From positions 1 through 36,470 of the forward strand of contig JAKCDM010000021.1 of assembly GCA_021841865.1 (NCBI GenBank): 36,470 bases of DNA, written 5' to 3'. The notes under the pieces were generated by a model. It made no database searches and was not told where the DNA came from. It saw only the letters and a list, made by a program, of their open reading frames with translations. A program made the position numbers and the translations under genes. This DNA comes from Pseudomonadota bacterium. GTDB lineage: Bacteria > Pseudomonadota > Gammaproteobacteria > Burkholderiales > Burkholderiaceae_C. This document shows, in pieces, positions 16,061 through 24,745 of this stretch (position 1 is its first letter; every line of letters begins with the position of its first letter).

Positions 16061-16089
16061 GGCCCGTCAGTCGACGGGCCTGTTGTTTT
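16061..16089 (+). terminator. Rho-independent terminator of rpmB-rpmG
   Basis: GGCCCGTC (16061-16068) pairs with GACGGGCC (16073-16080) around an AGTC loop, followed by TGTTGTTTT. It lies 64 bases after the rpmG stop. Confidence 0.85.
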
Positions 16090-16233
16090 GCGCCCGGCAT
16101 TTCGGCTGCGCGGCGACGAACCCGGGATCGCCGGCCGGCATTGGCCGACGGCGCATCGCGCAGCCCGCGGCGCGGGTACGGCACGAAGCGAGTGCCATGA
16201 AGCGCTTGCCATGAAGCGCGCGCCATGAAAAAA

Positions 16234-16259
16234 GCCAGCCTTGCGGCTGGCCGTTTTTT
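16234..16259. terminator. Bidirectional terminator of the small lipoprotein gene
   Basis: GCCAGCC (16234-16240) pairs with GGCTGGC (16245-16251) around TTGC. T6 follows on plus (16254-16259) and A6 precedes (giving U6 on minus). It ends the minus-strand lipoprotein transcript and backs up the rpmG terminator. Confidence 0.85.
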
Positions 16260-16313
16260 GCACCAATTCGCGATGAACGGCGGGCCAGGGCTCGCCGGTC
16301 CAGGGGCTTGGGC

Positions 16314-16547
16314 TTACTTGCTGGCGGCGGAAGCCGGAGCAGCCGGGGCAGCCGAAGCGGCCGACGCGGCGGGGGCAGCCTTCGAGGCAGCCGAAGCGGC
16401 CGGGGCGGCGCTCGAGGAAGCAGCCGGAGCCGAAGCCGGAGCCGCAGCGGAAGCCGGAGCCGAAGCGGGGGCAGCCTCTTCCTTCTTGCCGCAGGCCGCC
16501 AGAGCCAGAACAGCGATCATGGAAGCCAACAACACGGACTTTTTCAT
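16314..16547 (-). CDS. Small Ala/Pro/Ser-rich lipoprotein
   Basis: 77 residues from the ATG at 16547, with GAGGA a few bases upstream; an in-frame TTG four codons earlier is not used in this call. The signal peptide M-K-K-S-V-L-L-A-S ends in a lipobox L-A-A-C (about 18-21) followed by G-K-K-E-E. The mature part is a low-complexity Ala/Pro/Ser string with two Lys, so no folded domain is expected. Small lipoproteins of this kind recur in Burkholderiales; the role is unknown. A 170-bp AT-richer spacer precedes it and a strong terminator follows, which suggests an abundantly expressed monocistronic gene. Confidence 0.85.
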   Translation of the reverse strand: MKKSVLLASMIAVLALAACGKKEEAAPASAPASAAAPASAPAASSSAAPAASAASKAAPAASAASAAPAAPASAASK

Positions 16548-16730
16548 TTGATTCCTCAAGCGTCAGATCAACGAACAGGCAAAAAACCGGGATTTCCGGG
16601 GGATTTGGTTGTGAACCGGCTCCAGCATAGGAACGCGAAGTTCACATGAAAGTATAGCGCCGCCCCGGGTTTGTCCGGATGCCCTGGTCGAGAATGCATC
16701 AAAACGTTGCGCAATGTGCACAGCGAGCAC

Positions 16731-17225
16731 TCACAGGCCCAGCGCCGCCGCCGCGAAGCCCGGTTCGGCCAGGTTCCAGGCCTGCTCGAACTCCTGCAGC
16801 GAAGCCTGCCACGACGCGTCGCGCGTGAACACCGCACGGCGCTGGTTCTGCGCCGGCAAGGCCAGCACCCCCTGCTCGCGCAGCCACAGACCCTCGGCCG
16901 GAGCCGGCAGTCCGGGAGCCAGTTCGCGGCATTCGATCAAGTGGCCGAAATCGACTCTCCACCGAACAAAACGCGGGCATTCCTTCTGTACGCGCGAGTA
17001 ATCCCGGGCGAGCATTCGTACGCAAGGCTGTCGCCTTGGAAGCGCCCAGGCCGTCAATGCCTCGGCCAGCTCCGGCTCTCCCAGCGGCCAGTCGGCGTAG
17101 TCGTCGCTGTACATGCACAGCGTCGGGCCCGGGGCGAGCAGGCGCTCGCGCAGCGCCTGCCGCCAGGCGCCACGACCCTCCAGGATGCGCTGCGGCTGCG
17201 GCGCCTCGTTCGGGTTCTGGTTCAT
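16731..17225 (-). CDS. Conserved hypothetical protein downstream of the RoxA-like oxygenase
   Basis: 164 residues, soluble, no signal peptide or membrane segment. Trp-rich and acidic patches are visible: C-M-Y-S-D-D-Y-A-D-W-P-L-G near 37-49, V-R-M-L-A-R-D-Y, C-P-R-F-V-R-W-R-V-D-F-G-H-L-I-E-C. It may be the DUF7931 type that often lies next to a cupin gene in Betaproteobacteria, but I cannot confirm this. It starts 18 bp after the upstream oxygenase stop, so the two are likely translated from one message. The function is unknown. Confidence 0.8.
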   Translation of the reverse strand: MNQNPNEAPQPQRILEGRGAWRQALRERLLAPGPTLCMYSDDYADWPLGEPELAEALTAWALPRRQPCVRMLARDYSRVQKECPRFVRWRVDFGHLIECRELAPGLPAPAEGLWLREQGVLALPAQNQRRAVFTRDASWQASLQEFEQAWNLAEPGFAAAALGL

Positions 17226-17243
17226 GGCAGTCCTCGCGTGATT

Positions 17244-18377
17244 TCAGTCCCCGGCCGGATGGGCCCAACCCAGCTCGCACCATTGCAGCAGCAGCGCCTG
17301 TTCCGCCTTCGCGGCTGAAGCGAAGCGCGACGCGTCGAGCGTGCGCGCATCGGCCAGCTGGCGCAGCAGCGCCGAGCGCGCCAGCGGCTCGGGAACGCTC
17401 TCGCCGTTGATCATCACCGCCGAGGCAGCCCAGAGCATGCGGCTGCGGCGATCCAGGCGCAAGCCCTGCCGCGCAACACGGCGGGCCAGCCCGGCGCCTG
17501 CCCTGGGCTCGAACACCACCTCCTGCTTGGGCTCGGTGAGCAACTCGCCCAGCGCCAGCGTGAACTCGCGCCGCCCCGGACGCAGGCGCGCGAAGGCATC
17601 GGTGACGAAGCGCACCATGTCTTCGGGCAGGCGCGCCGGATGCGCGGCGGTGGACGCAGGCACCTTGCCTCGATCGCTGTAGCGCCGGCCCGGAGCCAGT
17701 TCATCGGCCATCTTCCACAGCAACTGGCGCAGCAGTTCGTCGGCTGGCGGAGCGCGGAAGCCCACCGAGTAGGTCATGCACTCGCCCTGCGCGACGCCGT
17801 CGTGCCCCCAACCTGGAGGCAGGTACAGCAGGTCCCCGGGCTCGACCGTGAACTCCTGCTCGGGAACGAAGTCGCGCAGCAGCTTCAGCGGCTGCCCGGG
17901 CTGCATGCGGGGCTGCGGGGCCGGCCCGATGCGCCACAGGCGCCGGCCCTGCGCCTGCAGCAGGAACACGTCGTAGTCGTCGACATGCGGGCCCACGCCG
18001 CCGCCATCGCTGGCCCACGAGATCATGATGTCGTCGAGGCGGGCGTCGGGCACGAAGCGAAAGCGCTGCAGCAGCGCGGCAACACCGTCGTGGTGCAGGT
18101 CCACGCCCTGCACCAGCAAGGTCCACTGCGGGCTGCGCACTGCCGGCAGGTCGCGGCGCGCAAGCGGCGCATGCCGCACCCCCCATTGCCGGCCCTCGCG
18201 CAGCACCACGCGTGCCTCGACGCCTTCGCGAAGCGCCAGCTGGAACAGATCCCGGCGCGGCAACAGCGGCTCGAAGCCCGGGAAGGCCTGGCGCAGCAGC
18301 AGTGGCTTGCGCTGCCAGTATTCACGCAGGAAGCGCTCGCGGCTGATGCCGGGCAGGCGCACGAGGGGCTGGGACAC
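17244..18377 (-). CDS. roxA: JmjC/cupin ribosomal oxygenase (RoxA/YcfD-like, L16 arginine 3-hydroxylase)
   Basis: 377 residues from a GTG at 18377 with GGAGAAAG just upstream; length matches E. coli YcfD (about 373). The cupin iron ligands are H131 and D133 in G-P-H-V-D-D-Y-D-V-F and His192 in P-P-G-W-G-H. D-L-L-Y-L-P-P lies before the third ligand, and Q-G-R-R-L-W-R-I gives the 2-oxoglutarate-side strand. E. coli YcfD hydroxylates Arg81 of ribosomal protein L16 using O2 and 2-oxoglutarate. The C-terminal part provides the winged-helix and dimer region. Assignment of L16 as substrate is by homology. Confidence 0.9.
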   Translation of the reverse strand: MSQPLVRLPGISRERFLREYWQRKPLLLRQAFPGFEPLLPRRDLFQLALREGVEARVVLREGRQWGVRHAPLARRDLPAVRSPQWTLLVQGVDLHHDGVAALLQRFRFVPDARLDDIMISWASDGGGVGPHVDDYDVFLLQAQGRRLWRIGPAPQPRMQPGQPLKLLRDFVPEQEFTVEPGDLLYLPPGWGHDGVAQGECMTYSVGFRAPPADELLRQLLWKMADELAPGRRYSDRGKVPASTAAHPARLPEDMVRFVTDAFARLRPGRREFTLALGELLTEPKQEVVFEPRAGAGLARRVARQGLRLDRRSRMLWAASAVMINGESVPEPLARSALLRQLADARTLDASRFASAAKAEQALLLQWCELGWAHPAGD

Positions 18378-18473
18378 GGGCTTTCTCCGCGATGCGACGG
18401 GTGACGGGAACAGGGCCGGCAGTGTAGCCCCCCGGGACGTCGGGGCGCAGGGCATGGCTCGGCCTTCGGGAGC

Positions 18474-18489
18474 ATTTTGGGCGCAAAAT
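18474..18489. promoter_or_regulatory. ATTTTG-N4-CAAAAT inverted repeat between roxA and the SlyD-like gene
   Basis: A perfect 6-bp inverted repeat with a GGCG spacer (18474-18479 and 18484-18489), in the 233-bp spacer between divergent genes. In GC-rich DNA such an AT-rich palindrome is striking and may be an operator or overlapping -10 elements for both strands. Confidence 0.45.
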
Positions 18490-18610
18490 ACCGGGCCCGG
18501 TGCAAACCGCGAACCCCCGAACCGCCGAACCCTCCATGACCGCCCTGCCCCGCCCTGCCGGCCGGCGGGCTGCGCGGGACATGCGCTCACGAGCAGGAAT
18601 CCGATCCATC

Positions 18611-19126
18611 ATGCAAGTCGCTCCCGATACCGTGGTCACGCTGGCCTGGCGCCTGACCGATGCCCAGAACGAAGCCCTGGCCGAGGATGAATCCGGCACC
18701 GACTTCTACGTCGGCGGCGCCGACCTGCTGCCCGTCATCTCGCGCGACCTGCTCGGCAAGTCGGTCGGCGACAGCGGCGCGCTGCACATCGAGCCGGCGG
18801 ACGCCTTCGGCGACTACGAGCCCGAGCGCCTGCGCGTGGAGGATCGCGCGCTGTTCCCCGATCTGCTCGAGCCCGGCATGCAGTTCGAGCAGCTTCCACC
18901 CGGCTGCGCGCAGGCCGAGACGGACAGCCTGTTCACGGTCACCGACATCGCCGAAGGCAAGGTGATCCTGGACGGCAACCACCCGCTGGCAGGCATGGCG
19001 CTGCGCGTGCACTACCGCATCCTCGAAGTGCGCGAACCCGACCCCGACGAACGCGAGGCGCAAAGCGCCCACCTCGACGACATCGACAGCGGCATGTTCC
19101 TCGTCGGGCGCACGGCCGGCAGCTGA
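18611..19126 (+). CDS. FKBP-type peptidyl-prolyl cis-trans isomerase, SlyD-like
   Basis: 171 residues from the ATG at 18611, immediately at the conserved start. The FKBP part has L-L-P-V-I-S-R-D-L-L-G-K-S-V-G-D-S-G and E-P-A-D-A-F-G-D-Y. The insert-in-flap domain lies at about 75-125, and N-H-P-L-A-G-M-A-L-R-V-H-Y closes the fold. It isomerises X-Pro bonds and acts as a chaperone. The His-rich nickel-binding tail of E. coli SlyD is absent, so a hydrogenase nickel role is unlikely. Earlier in-frame starts (for example 18536) lack conserved sequence. Confidence 0.9.
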   Translation: MQVAPDTVVTLAWRLTDAQNEALAEDESGTDFYVGGADLLPVISRDLLGKSVGDSGALHIEPADAFGDYEPERLRVEDRALFPDLLEPGMQFEQLPPGCAQAETDSLFTVTDIAEGKVILDGNHPLAGMALRVHYRILEVREPDPDEREAQSAHLDDIDSGMFLVGRTAGS

Positions 19127-19133
19127 CGCGCCG

Positions 19134-20267
19134 TCAGGCCATGGCGCCGATGGCGCGGCGCAGGCGCGCCAGCGCCAGGCCGAAGAATGCCGCGCCGATG
19201 CCGGCGATGGCCAGCAGCTGCGGCCACACCACGCGCAGCCCGGCGCCGCGGAACAGCGTTGCTTGCGACAGCGCGACGAAATGCGTGGTCGGCGCCGCGA
19301 GCATGACCCAGCGCACCAGCTCAGGCATGCTCTCGCGAGGCGTGCTGGCGCCCGACAGCATCTCCAGCGGCAGCAGCACCATGATCAGCAGCAGCCCCAT
19401 CTGCGGCATCGAACGCGCCAGCGTGCCGAGCAGGATGCCCATCGACGTCACCGCGAACATCTGCAACGCCGTCCCCAGCACGAACACCCAGGTGACGGGC
19501 GGCAGCGGCACGCCGATCATCCCGTGCACCACCACCGCGAGCGACGCGCAGGCACCGAGCAGCACGACCAGCCCCATGGACCAGACCTTCGCCGCCATGA
19601 TCTCGAAGGGGCTCAACGGCATCGCCAGCAGGTGCTCGATCGTGCCGTGTTCGCGCTCGCGCAGCAGCGCCGCGCTGGTCAGCACGATGCCGAGCATGGT
19701 CACGTTGTTGATCAGCTCGGCCACCGCGCCGAACCACGACGGGACCAGCGCCGGATTGAAGCGGTTGCGCAGCACCAGGCGCGCCGGCAGCGAATCGGCT
19801 TCGTCGCCCAGGCGCCGGCGCAGTTCGAATTCGGCGATCTCGCCCTGCGCCACGGCCTGCACGTAGGCGCCGCCGGTGAACGCCTGCAGCATGCGCGTGG
19901 CGTCCACGCTGAGCTGCAGCCGAGGCTGCCGCCCGCCCAGCAGGTCGCGCTGGAAATGCGGAGGAACATCGAGCACGAAGGTGTAGAGCCCGGCATCCAT
20001 CGCCGGGTCCACCTGGCTCGGCTCGAGCAGGGGCGGCGCCAGGAAATACGGCGGGCCGAACGCGGCATGCAGGCGCGCCGACAGCGCGGACTGGTCCTCG
20101 TCGACCATGGCCAGCGGCGCGCGCTGCAGGGTTTCCGGCGTTCCGGTGGCGGCGCTGTAGATGGCCAGCGTGAACGCGAAGGCCATCAGCACCAGCATCG
20201 CGCGGTCGTGCAGCAGGCAGCGCAACTCCTTGATGCCCAGGTTCCAGATGTTCGACAGCGTGGCCAT
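19134..20267 (-). CDS. ABC-2 type export permease (YhhJ-like)
   Basis: 377 residues from the ATG at 20267. The first helix (about 24-40) is followed by a large periplasmic loop and about five C-terminal helices. L-R-E-R-E-H-G-T-I-E-H-L-L-A-M-P-L is the ABC-2 signature region. The start W-N-L-G-I-K-E-L-R and the layout with RbbA and HlyD match the E. coli yhiI-rbbA-yhhJ cluster. It presumably forms half of the inner-membrane export channel. It begins 11 bp after the rbbA stop and converges with the SlyD-like gene at a 7-bp distance. Confidence 0.9.
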   Translation of the reverse strand: MATLSNIWNLGIKELRCLLHDRAMLVLMAFAFTLAIYSAATGTPETLQRAPLAMVDEDQSALSARLHAAFGPPYFLAPPLLEPSQVDPAMDAGLYTFVLDVPPHFQRDLLGGRQPRLQLSVDATRMLQAFTGGAYVQAVAQGEIAEFELRRRLGDEADSLPARLVLRNRFNPALVPSWFGAVAELINNVTMLGIVLTSAALLREREHGTIEHLLAMPLSPFEIMAAKVWSMGLVVLLGACASLAVVVHGMIGVPLPPVTWVFVLGTALQMFAVTSMGILLGTLARSMPQMGLLLIMVLLPLEMLSGASTPRESMPELVRWVMLAAPTTHFVALSQATLFRGAGLRVVWPQLLAIAGIGAAFFGLALARLRRAIGAMA

Positions 20268-20278
20268 GGCGAGACTGC

Positions 20279-23032
20279 TCAGCGCTCCTGCTTGCGCAGC
20301 AGCAGCGCGCTGGCTCCCAGCAGCACCGGCGCCGCCAGCGCCAGAGCCAGCAGTTGCGGCGCCAGGTCGTGCAGGCCGAGCGCCTTGGAAAAGCTGCCGC
20401 GCGAGATGATCAGGAAATGGGTCGTCGGGTAGACCTGGCCCACCCAGGCGGCCAGCCCCTGCAGCGACGACGTCGGATTGAGCAGTCCGGAGAACTGCAC
20501 GGCCGGCAGCACCGTGCCGATGGTCGTGGCGAAGATCGCCGCGGTCTGGGTTCGCAGGAAGCTCGACATCAGCAGGCCCAGCGCCGTGGCATCGAACACG
20601 TACAGCAGGCAGCCCAGCGCGAACACGCCCGGGCTGCCGGTGAAGGGCACCTTGAACACCCAGGCGGCCCAGGCCCACAACACGAAGGCGTTGAGCAGGG
20701 CCAGCGCGACATAGGGCAGCTGCTTGCCCAGCAGGAACTCCAGGCGCGTGGCCGGGCCGACGTAGAAATTCAGGATGGAGCCGAGCTCCTTCTCGCGCAC
20801 CACGCTCAGGCTCGCGAGCATGGCCGGGATCATGATCAGCAGCAGCGGAATGATCGCCGGCACCATCGCGACCAGGCTGCTCACGTCCGGGTTGTAGCGA
20901 TAGCGGATCTCGATGCCGGCGCTTGCCGGCGGGCCGCCCTGCGCGGCCCGCTCGGCCACCCGTCGCGCCAGCCACGACGCGTGCACCGCCTGCACGAAGC
21001 CGTCGATGGTCTCGGCGCGCGACGGCATCGACCCGTCGACCCAGGCCCCGACCTGCGGCGACAGCCCGCGCTGCACGTCGCGCGCGAAACCGGGCGGGAT
21101 CTCCAGCGCCATCGCCAGCTCGCCACTGCGCAGGCGCCGGTCGAGCTCGGCGTCGCTGCGCAGCGGCGCGCGCTCGGAGAATTCGCGCGCGCTGGCGAAG
21201 TCCCGCACATAGTCGCGGCTCAGACTGCTGGCATCGCGATCGAGCACGGCGAAGCGAAGATGGCTGACGTCGAGGTTGATCCCCAATCCCATGATCACCA
21301 GCAACAGCACGCTGCCGACCAGCGCCAGCGTGGCGCGCACCGGATCACGCAGCAACTCCAGGGCCTCGCGCCAGCTGTGGCTGGACAGGCGGGTGGCCGA
21401 GCGCGCCAGCGCGCCGGCACGCCGGCGCACGCGCTGCTCGGCGGCGAACGCAGCGTCCGTCGCGGGCGCCGGCGACGGCGCGGGCTGCACACTGTCGATC
21501 CACTGCACGAAGGCCTGCTCGAGGTCGGTCGCGCCGCGCGCGCGCACGATCTCGCCCGCCGTTCCGGTGACCAGCACGCGTCCGGCGTGCATCAGCGCGA
21601 TGCGGTCGCATCGTTGAGCCTCGTTCATGCGGTGGGTGGACACGAAAATGGTCACACCGTCGCGCCGCGCAAGCAGCTGCAGTTGCTGCCAGAACCACTC
21701 GCGCGCCAGCGGATCGACCCCCGAGGTGGGCTCGTCGAGAATCAGCAGTTCGGGGCCGTGGATCAGCGCCACCGCCAGCGAAAGGCGCTGGCGCATTCCC
21801 AGCGCGAGCTCGGCCGGATGGCGCTCCAGCACCTCGCCCAGCTCGAAGCGTTCGGCTGCCTGCACCACCGCCGCCGCGCGCCGCTGCCGCGCCAGCCCGA
21901 ACAGTCGCGCGTGCAGCTCCAGGTTCTGGCGCACCGTCAGTTCGCTCCACAGCGAAAAGCCCTGGGTCATGTAGCCCACGCGCTTGCGCAGTCCGAGGTC
22001 GCTCGCATCGGGCACATGGCCCAGCACGCGCACGCTGCCGCCGCTGGGCGCGAGCAGCCCGGTGAGCATTTTCATGGTCGTGGTCTTGCCGCATCCGTTG
22101 GAGCCGATGAATCCGAAAATCTCGCCACGACGAATGCTCAGCCCGATGCGGTCGACGGCGACGAAATCGCCGAAGCGACAACTCAGGTCGCGCGCCTGCA
22201 CGACGACCGGGGCCTCGGGCCCCGGCGCCGGCTCGGCCTGAGCTGCCGGCAAGGACGCCGCGCGCCGGCCGCCGAGCATGGCCATGAACGCGCGCTCCAG
22301 GTCCTCGCAGCCGCTGCGCTGCCGCAACTCGAGCGGCGAGCCGCTGGCGATCACGCGCCCGGCATCCATGGCCACCAGCCAGTCGAAACCCTGGGCCTCG
22401 TCCATGTAGGACGTGGCCACCAGCACGCTCATGCCGGGACGCCGGCCGCGGATGCGGGCGATCAGCTGCCAGAACTGCACGCGGGACAGGGGGTCCACGC
22501 CGGTCGTGGGCTCGTCGAGCACCAGCAGGTCGGGATCGTGCAGCAGCGCGCAGCAAAGCGCCAGCTTCTGCTTCATGCCGCCTGAGAGCTGGCCCGCCGG
22601 GCGTTCGGCGAACTCGGCCAGCCCGGTGGCGAGCAGCAGCTCGTGCTCGCGCTCGCGCCGACTCGCGGGCGTGAAGCCGCGCTGGCGTCCGAAGAAGTCG
22701 AGGTTCTCCGCCACCGACAGGCTGGGATACAGGTTGCGTCCGAGCCCCTGCGGCATGTAGGCCACGCGATGCCGCAAATGCGACAGGTGGCGCGGGTCGC
22801 GCAGGCTGCCGCCGAGCACGCGCAGCTCGCCTCGCTGCAGCGAGCGCGCTCCGGCCAGCAGCGCCAGCAGGCTCGACTTGCCGACGCCGTCTGGGCCGAT
22901 CAGGCCGACCATGCGCGCGGCGGGCAGGCACAGATCGGGCACCTGCAACGCGACACGCCCGGAGTAGCGCAGCTCGACATCGCGCAACTGCGCCGCGCAG
23001 GCCGCGGTGTCGCTGGCGGTGTCGGACGGCAT
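20279..23032 (-). CDS. rbbA: ABC transporter, two ATPase domains fused to an ABC-2 permease (RbbA-like)
   Basis: 917 residues. ATPase 1: Walker A G-P-D-G-V-G-K-S (46-53), signature L-S-G-G-M (149-153), Walker B L-L-V-L-D-E (169-174). ATPase 2: G-S-N-G-C-G-K-T-T (310-318), a degenerate signature L-A-L-G-M, and Walker B L-L-I-L-D-E-P-T-S-G-V-D. The last 350 or so residues are an ABC-2 permease domain with L-R-E/V-R-E-K-E-L-G-S-I near the helices. E. coli RbbA was named ribosome-bound ATPase, but the genome context is that of an exporter with HlyD and YhhJ partners. The substrate is unknown. Confidence 0.9.
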   Translation of the reverse strand: MPSDTASDTAACAAQLRDVELRYSGRVALQVPDLCLPAARMVGLIGPDGVGKSSLLALLAGARSLQRGELRVLGGSLRDPRHLSHLRHRVAYMPQGLGRNLYPSLSVAENLDFFGRQRGFTPASRREREHELLLATGLAEFAERPAGQLSGGMKQKLALCCALLHDPDLLVLDEPTTGVDPLSRVQFWQLIARIRGRRPGMSVLVATSYMDEAQGFDWLVAMDAGRVIASGSPLELRQRSGCEDLERAFMAMLGGRRAASLPAAQAEPAPGPEAPVVVQARDLSCRFGDFVAVDRIGLSIRRGEIFGFIGSNGCGKTTTMKMLTGLLAPSGGSVRVLGHVPDASDLGLRKRVGYMTQGFSLWSELTVRQNLELHARLFGLARQRRAAAVVQAAERFELGEVLERHPAELALGMRQRLSLAVALIHGPELLILDEPTSGVDPLAREWFWQQLQLLARRDGVTIFVSTHRMNEAQRCDRIALMHAGRVLVTGTAGEIVRARGATDLEQAFVQWIDSVQPAPSPAPATDAAFAAEQRVRRRAGALARSATRLSSHSWREALELLRDPVRATLALVGSVLLLVIMGLGINLDVSHLRFAVLDRDASSLSRDYVRDFASAREFSERAPLRSDAELDRRLRSGELAMALEIPPGFARDVQRGLSPQVGAWVDGSMPSRAETIDGFVQAVHASWLARRVAERAAQGGPPASAGIEIRYRYNPDVSSLVAMVPAIIPLLLIMIPAMLASLSVVREKELGSILNFYVGPATRLEFLLGKQLPYVALALLNAFVLWAWAAWVFKVPFTGSPGVFALGCLLYVFDATALGLLMSSFLRTQTAAIFATTIGTVLPAVQFSGLLNPTSSLQGLAAWVGQVYPTTHFLIISRGSFSKALGLHDLAPQLLALALAAPVLLGASALLLRKQER

Positions 23033-23048
23033 CGTCTGCTCCTGGCTG

Positions 23049-24113
23049 TCAGCGCCGGGGCTGCAACGCGGCCGGCCAGGGCTGCTGCCGGCGCAGGCGC
23101 ACGTAGGCCATGCCGGGCATGCCGCTCTTGAGCTCGGGCAGGTGCTCCGAGGCCCAGCGCGGGTCGACCCGCGCGCGCACCCGGAACATCAGCTTCTGGC
23201 GCTCGCTGGCGGTTTCCACGGTCTTCGGCGTGAACTGCGCCACCGCCGACACATAGGACACCAGGGCCGGAACCGGGCTCCCGGGATGGGCGTCGAGCAG
23301 CAGCCGGGCCTCGTCGCCGATGAGCACCTTGCCGGCGTCGGCCTCGGGCAGGAAAAAGGACATGCCGAGATCCGAAGTGTCGAGCAGGCTGACGACGCGC
23401 GCGCCGACACCCAGCATCTCGCCGGGTCGCGCCACCAGGTACTGCACCTGGCCGTCGACCGGCGCGCGAATGCTGCAGTCGCGCAGCTCCACGTCCATGC
23501 GCGCGAGCGCCGCATGCGCCGTGTTCACCGCCGCGCCGGCCTCGGCGGCACCCAGGCGTGCCGCCTCGATCCCTGCGTCGGCGGCGGCGACCTGCGCCCG
23601 CGACGCAGCCAGCGCTCCCTCGGCGCTTCCCACGCGAGCGCGATCGTCGTCGAGCTGCTGGCGCGACACGCCGCCCAGCCCGGCAAGCTGCTCCGAGCGT
23701 GCCAGGCGCGTGCTGGCGGCGTGCAGTTCGCTGGCCCGCTGCGCGACCTGCGCCGCCGCCGCGTCGCGCTCGCTGCGCCGCAGGCCCACCTGCGCCCGCG
23801 CGGTGGCGGCGGCGTCGCGCGCCTGTTGCCATTGCGCGCGCGTCTGCTCGCGCTGCGCCTGCAGCGGCGCGCAGTCGAGCTCGGCCACCACCTGGCCGGC
23901 GTGCACCTGCTCGCCTTCCTGCACGCGCAGCGCGGCCAGGCGCGCGGCAAAGCGCGTGGCGAGCTCGATATCCACGGCCTCCAGGCGCCCGTTGCCGGAA
24001 GCCAGGCCGACCAGCGGCTGCGGGCGCTGCAGCCAGAACCACGCTCCGGCCCCCACGGCGACAGCCACCAGCGCCGCGGCTGCCCAGACCACACGATGCT
24101 GCGTCAGCGGCAT
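23049..24113 (-). CDS. HlyD-family periplasmic adaptor (membrane fusion protein, YhiI-like)
   Basis: 354 residues from the ATG at 24113, with GGGAG 11 bases ahead. There is one N-terminal membrane anchor (about 10-30). Next comes G-N-G-R-L-E-A-V-D-I-E-L, a biotinyl-lipoyl half, and a long coiled-coil hairpin (about 80-210, Ala/Gln/Arg-rich). I-R-A-P-V-D-G-Q-V and P-E-L-K-S-G-M-P-G-M-A-Y-V-R-L follow. It should link the inner-membrane exporter to an outer-membrane TolC channel, which is not encoded here. It starts the export cassette, 16 bp before rbbA. Confidence 0.92.
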   Translation of the reverse strand: MPLTQHRVVWAAAALVAVAVGAGAWFWLQRPQPLVGLASGNGRLEAVDIELATRFAARLAALRVQEGEQVHAGQVVAELDCAPLQAQREQTRAQWQQARDAAATARAQVGLRRSERDAAAAQVAQRASELHAASTRLARSEQLAGLGGVSRQQLDDDRARVGSAEGALAASRAQVAAADAGIEAARLGAAEAGAAVNTAHAALARMDVELRDCSIRAPVDGQVQYLVARPGEMLGVGARVVSLLDTSDLGMSFFLPEADAGKVLIGDEARLLLDAHPGSPVPALVSYVSAVAQFTPKTVETASERQKLMFRVRARVDPRWASEHLPELKSGMPGMAYVRLRRQQPWPAALQPRR

Positions 24114-24158
24114 GCTCGTCTCCCGCGGCCGCGGGGCCGCGATCACGAGTCCGATTGT

Positions 24159-24180
24159 GCCGCCGGCCGCCGCCGGCGGC
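24159..24180. repeat. GC hairpin between the HlyD and dut genes
   Basis: GCCGCCGG (24159-24166) pairs with CCGGCGGC (24173-24180) around a 6-base loop, in the 103-bp spacer after dut. With no T-tract it may be a Rho-dependent stop or stability element for the dut transcript. Confidence 0.5.
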
Positions 24181-24216
24181 CACGCTTCAGATCAAGGTCG
24201 ACGCACGCGCGCCGGC

Positions 24217-24708
24217 TCAGGAACCGGTGGAGCCGAAACCTGCCGCGCCGCGCTCGCTGTCGCGCGTGAACTGCTCGACCACCTGGAAGCTCGCGCGAAC
24301 GATGGGAACGAACATCATCTGGGCGATGCGCTCGCCCGGTTCGATGCGCACCGGCGGCGTGTCCGGCGCATTGCGGTTCCAGACGCTGACCATGACCTGG
24401 CCGGTGTAGTCGGCGTCGATCACGCCCACCGAGTTGCCCAGCACCAGCCCGCGCTTGTGGCCCATGCCCGAACGCGGCGCGATCAGCGCCATCAGCCCGG
24501 GATCGGCGATATGCATGGCAAAGCCGGCCGGCACCAGCGTGGCCGGGGCGCCGGGCGCGATTTCCAGCGCCTGGTCCAGGCAGGCGTGCAGGTCGACGGC
24601 GGCCGCCATGGGCGACTGGTAGCTGGGCAGCCCCCACTGCTTCAGTCGGGGATCGAGGATGACCAGCTCGACGGGCGCGGACAAGGCTGTGCTCAAGGGG
24701 TTCTCCAT
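24217..24708 (-). CDS. dut: dUTP diphosphatase (dUTPase)
   Basis: 163 residues, trimeric beta-barrel dUTPase. Motif 1 reads A-A-V-D-L-H-A, motif 2 A-P-R-S-G-M-G, motif 3 G-V-I-D-A-D-Y-T-G (uracil pocket), motif 4 G-E-R-I-A-Q-M, and motif 5 the Gly-rich flexible tail [10 protein letters not shown]. All catalytic motifs are present. It hydrolyses dUTP to dUMP and pyrophosphate, protecting DNA from uracil and feeding thymidylate synthesis. It lies 37 bp after coaBC, the usual partner in Proteobacteria. Confidence 0.96.
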   Translation of the reverse strand: MENPLSTALSAPVELVILDPRLKQWGLPSYQSPMAAAVDLHACLDQALEIAPGAPATLVPAGFAMHIADPGLMALIAPRSGMGHKRGLVLGNSVGVIDADYTGQVMVSVWNRNAPDTPPVRIEPGERIAQMMFVPIVRASFQVVEQFTRDSERGAAGFGSTGS

Positions 24709-24745
24709 GGAAAGGGACGGGTGCGCGCCGGCGCGCGACGATGGC

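Larger units (their letters stand above)
15998..16313. other. 316-bp gene-free stretch between rpmG and the small lipoprotein gene
   Basis: It holds a 9-bp-stem hairpin directly after rpmG (16004-16012 with 16019-16027), the rpmG terminator (16061-16089), a GC-rich block without good coding signs, three near-copies of GCCATGAA(GCGC) at about 16192-16230, and the bidirectional terminator at 16234-16259. I see no gene in it. Confidence 0.7.

Noticed and set aside
16200..16260. Short open frame beginning M-K-K-A-S-L-A-A-G
   Set aside because: It lies across the terminator hairpin of the lipoprotein gene; the codons come from the stem-loop, and no ribosome site is present.
20354..22585. 743-codon plus-strand open frame opposite rbbA
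   Set aside because: Rich in Arg, Gln, His and Ala with no domain; it is the complement of a well-supported ABC transporter gene.
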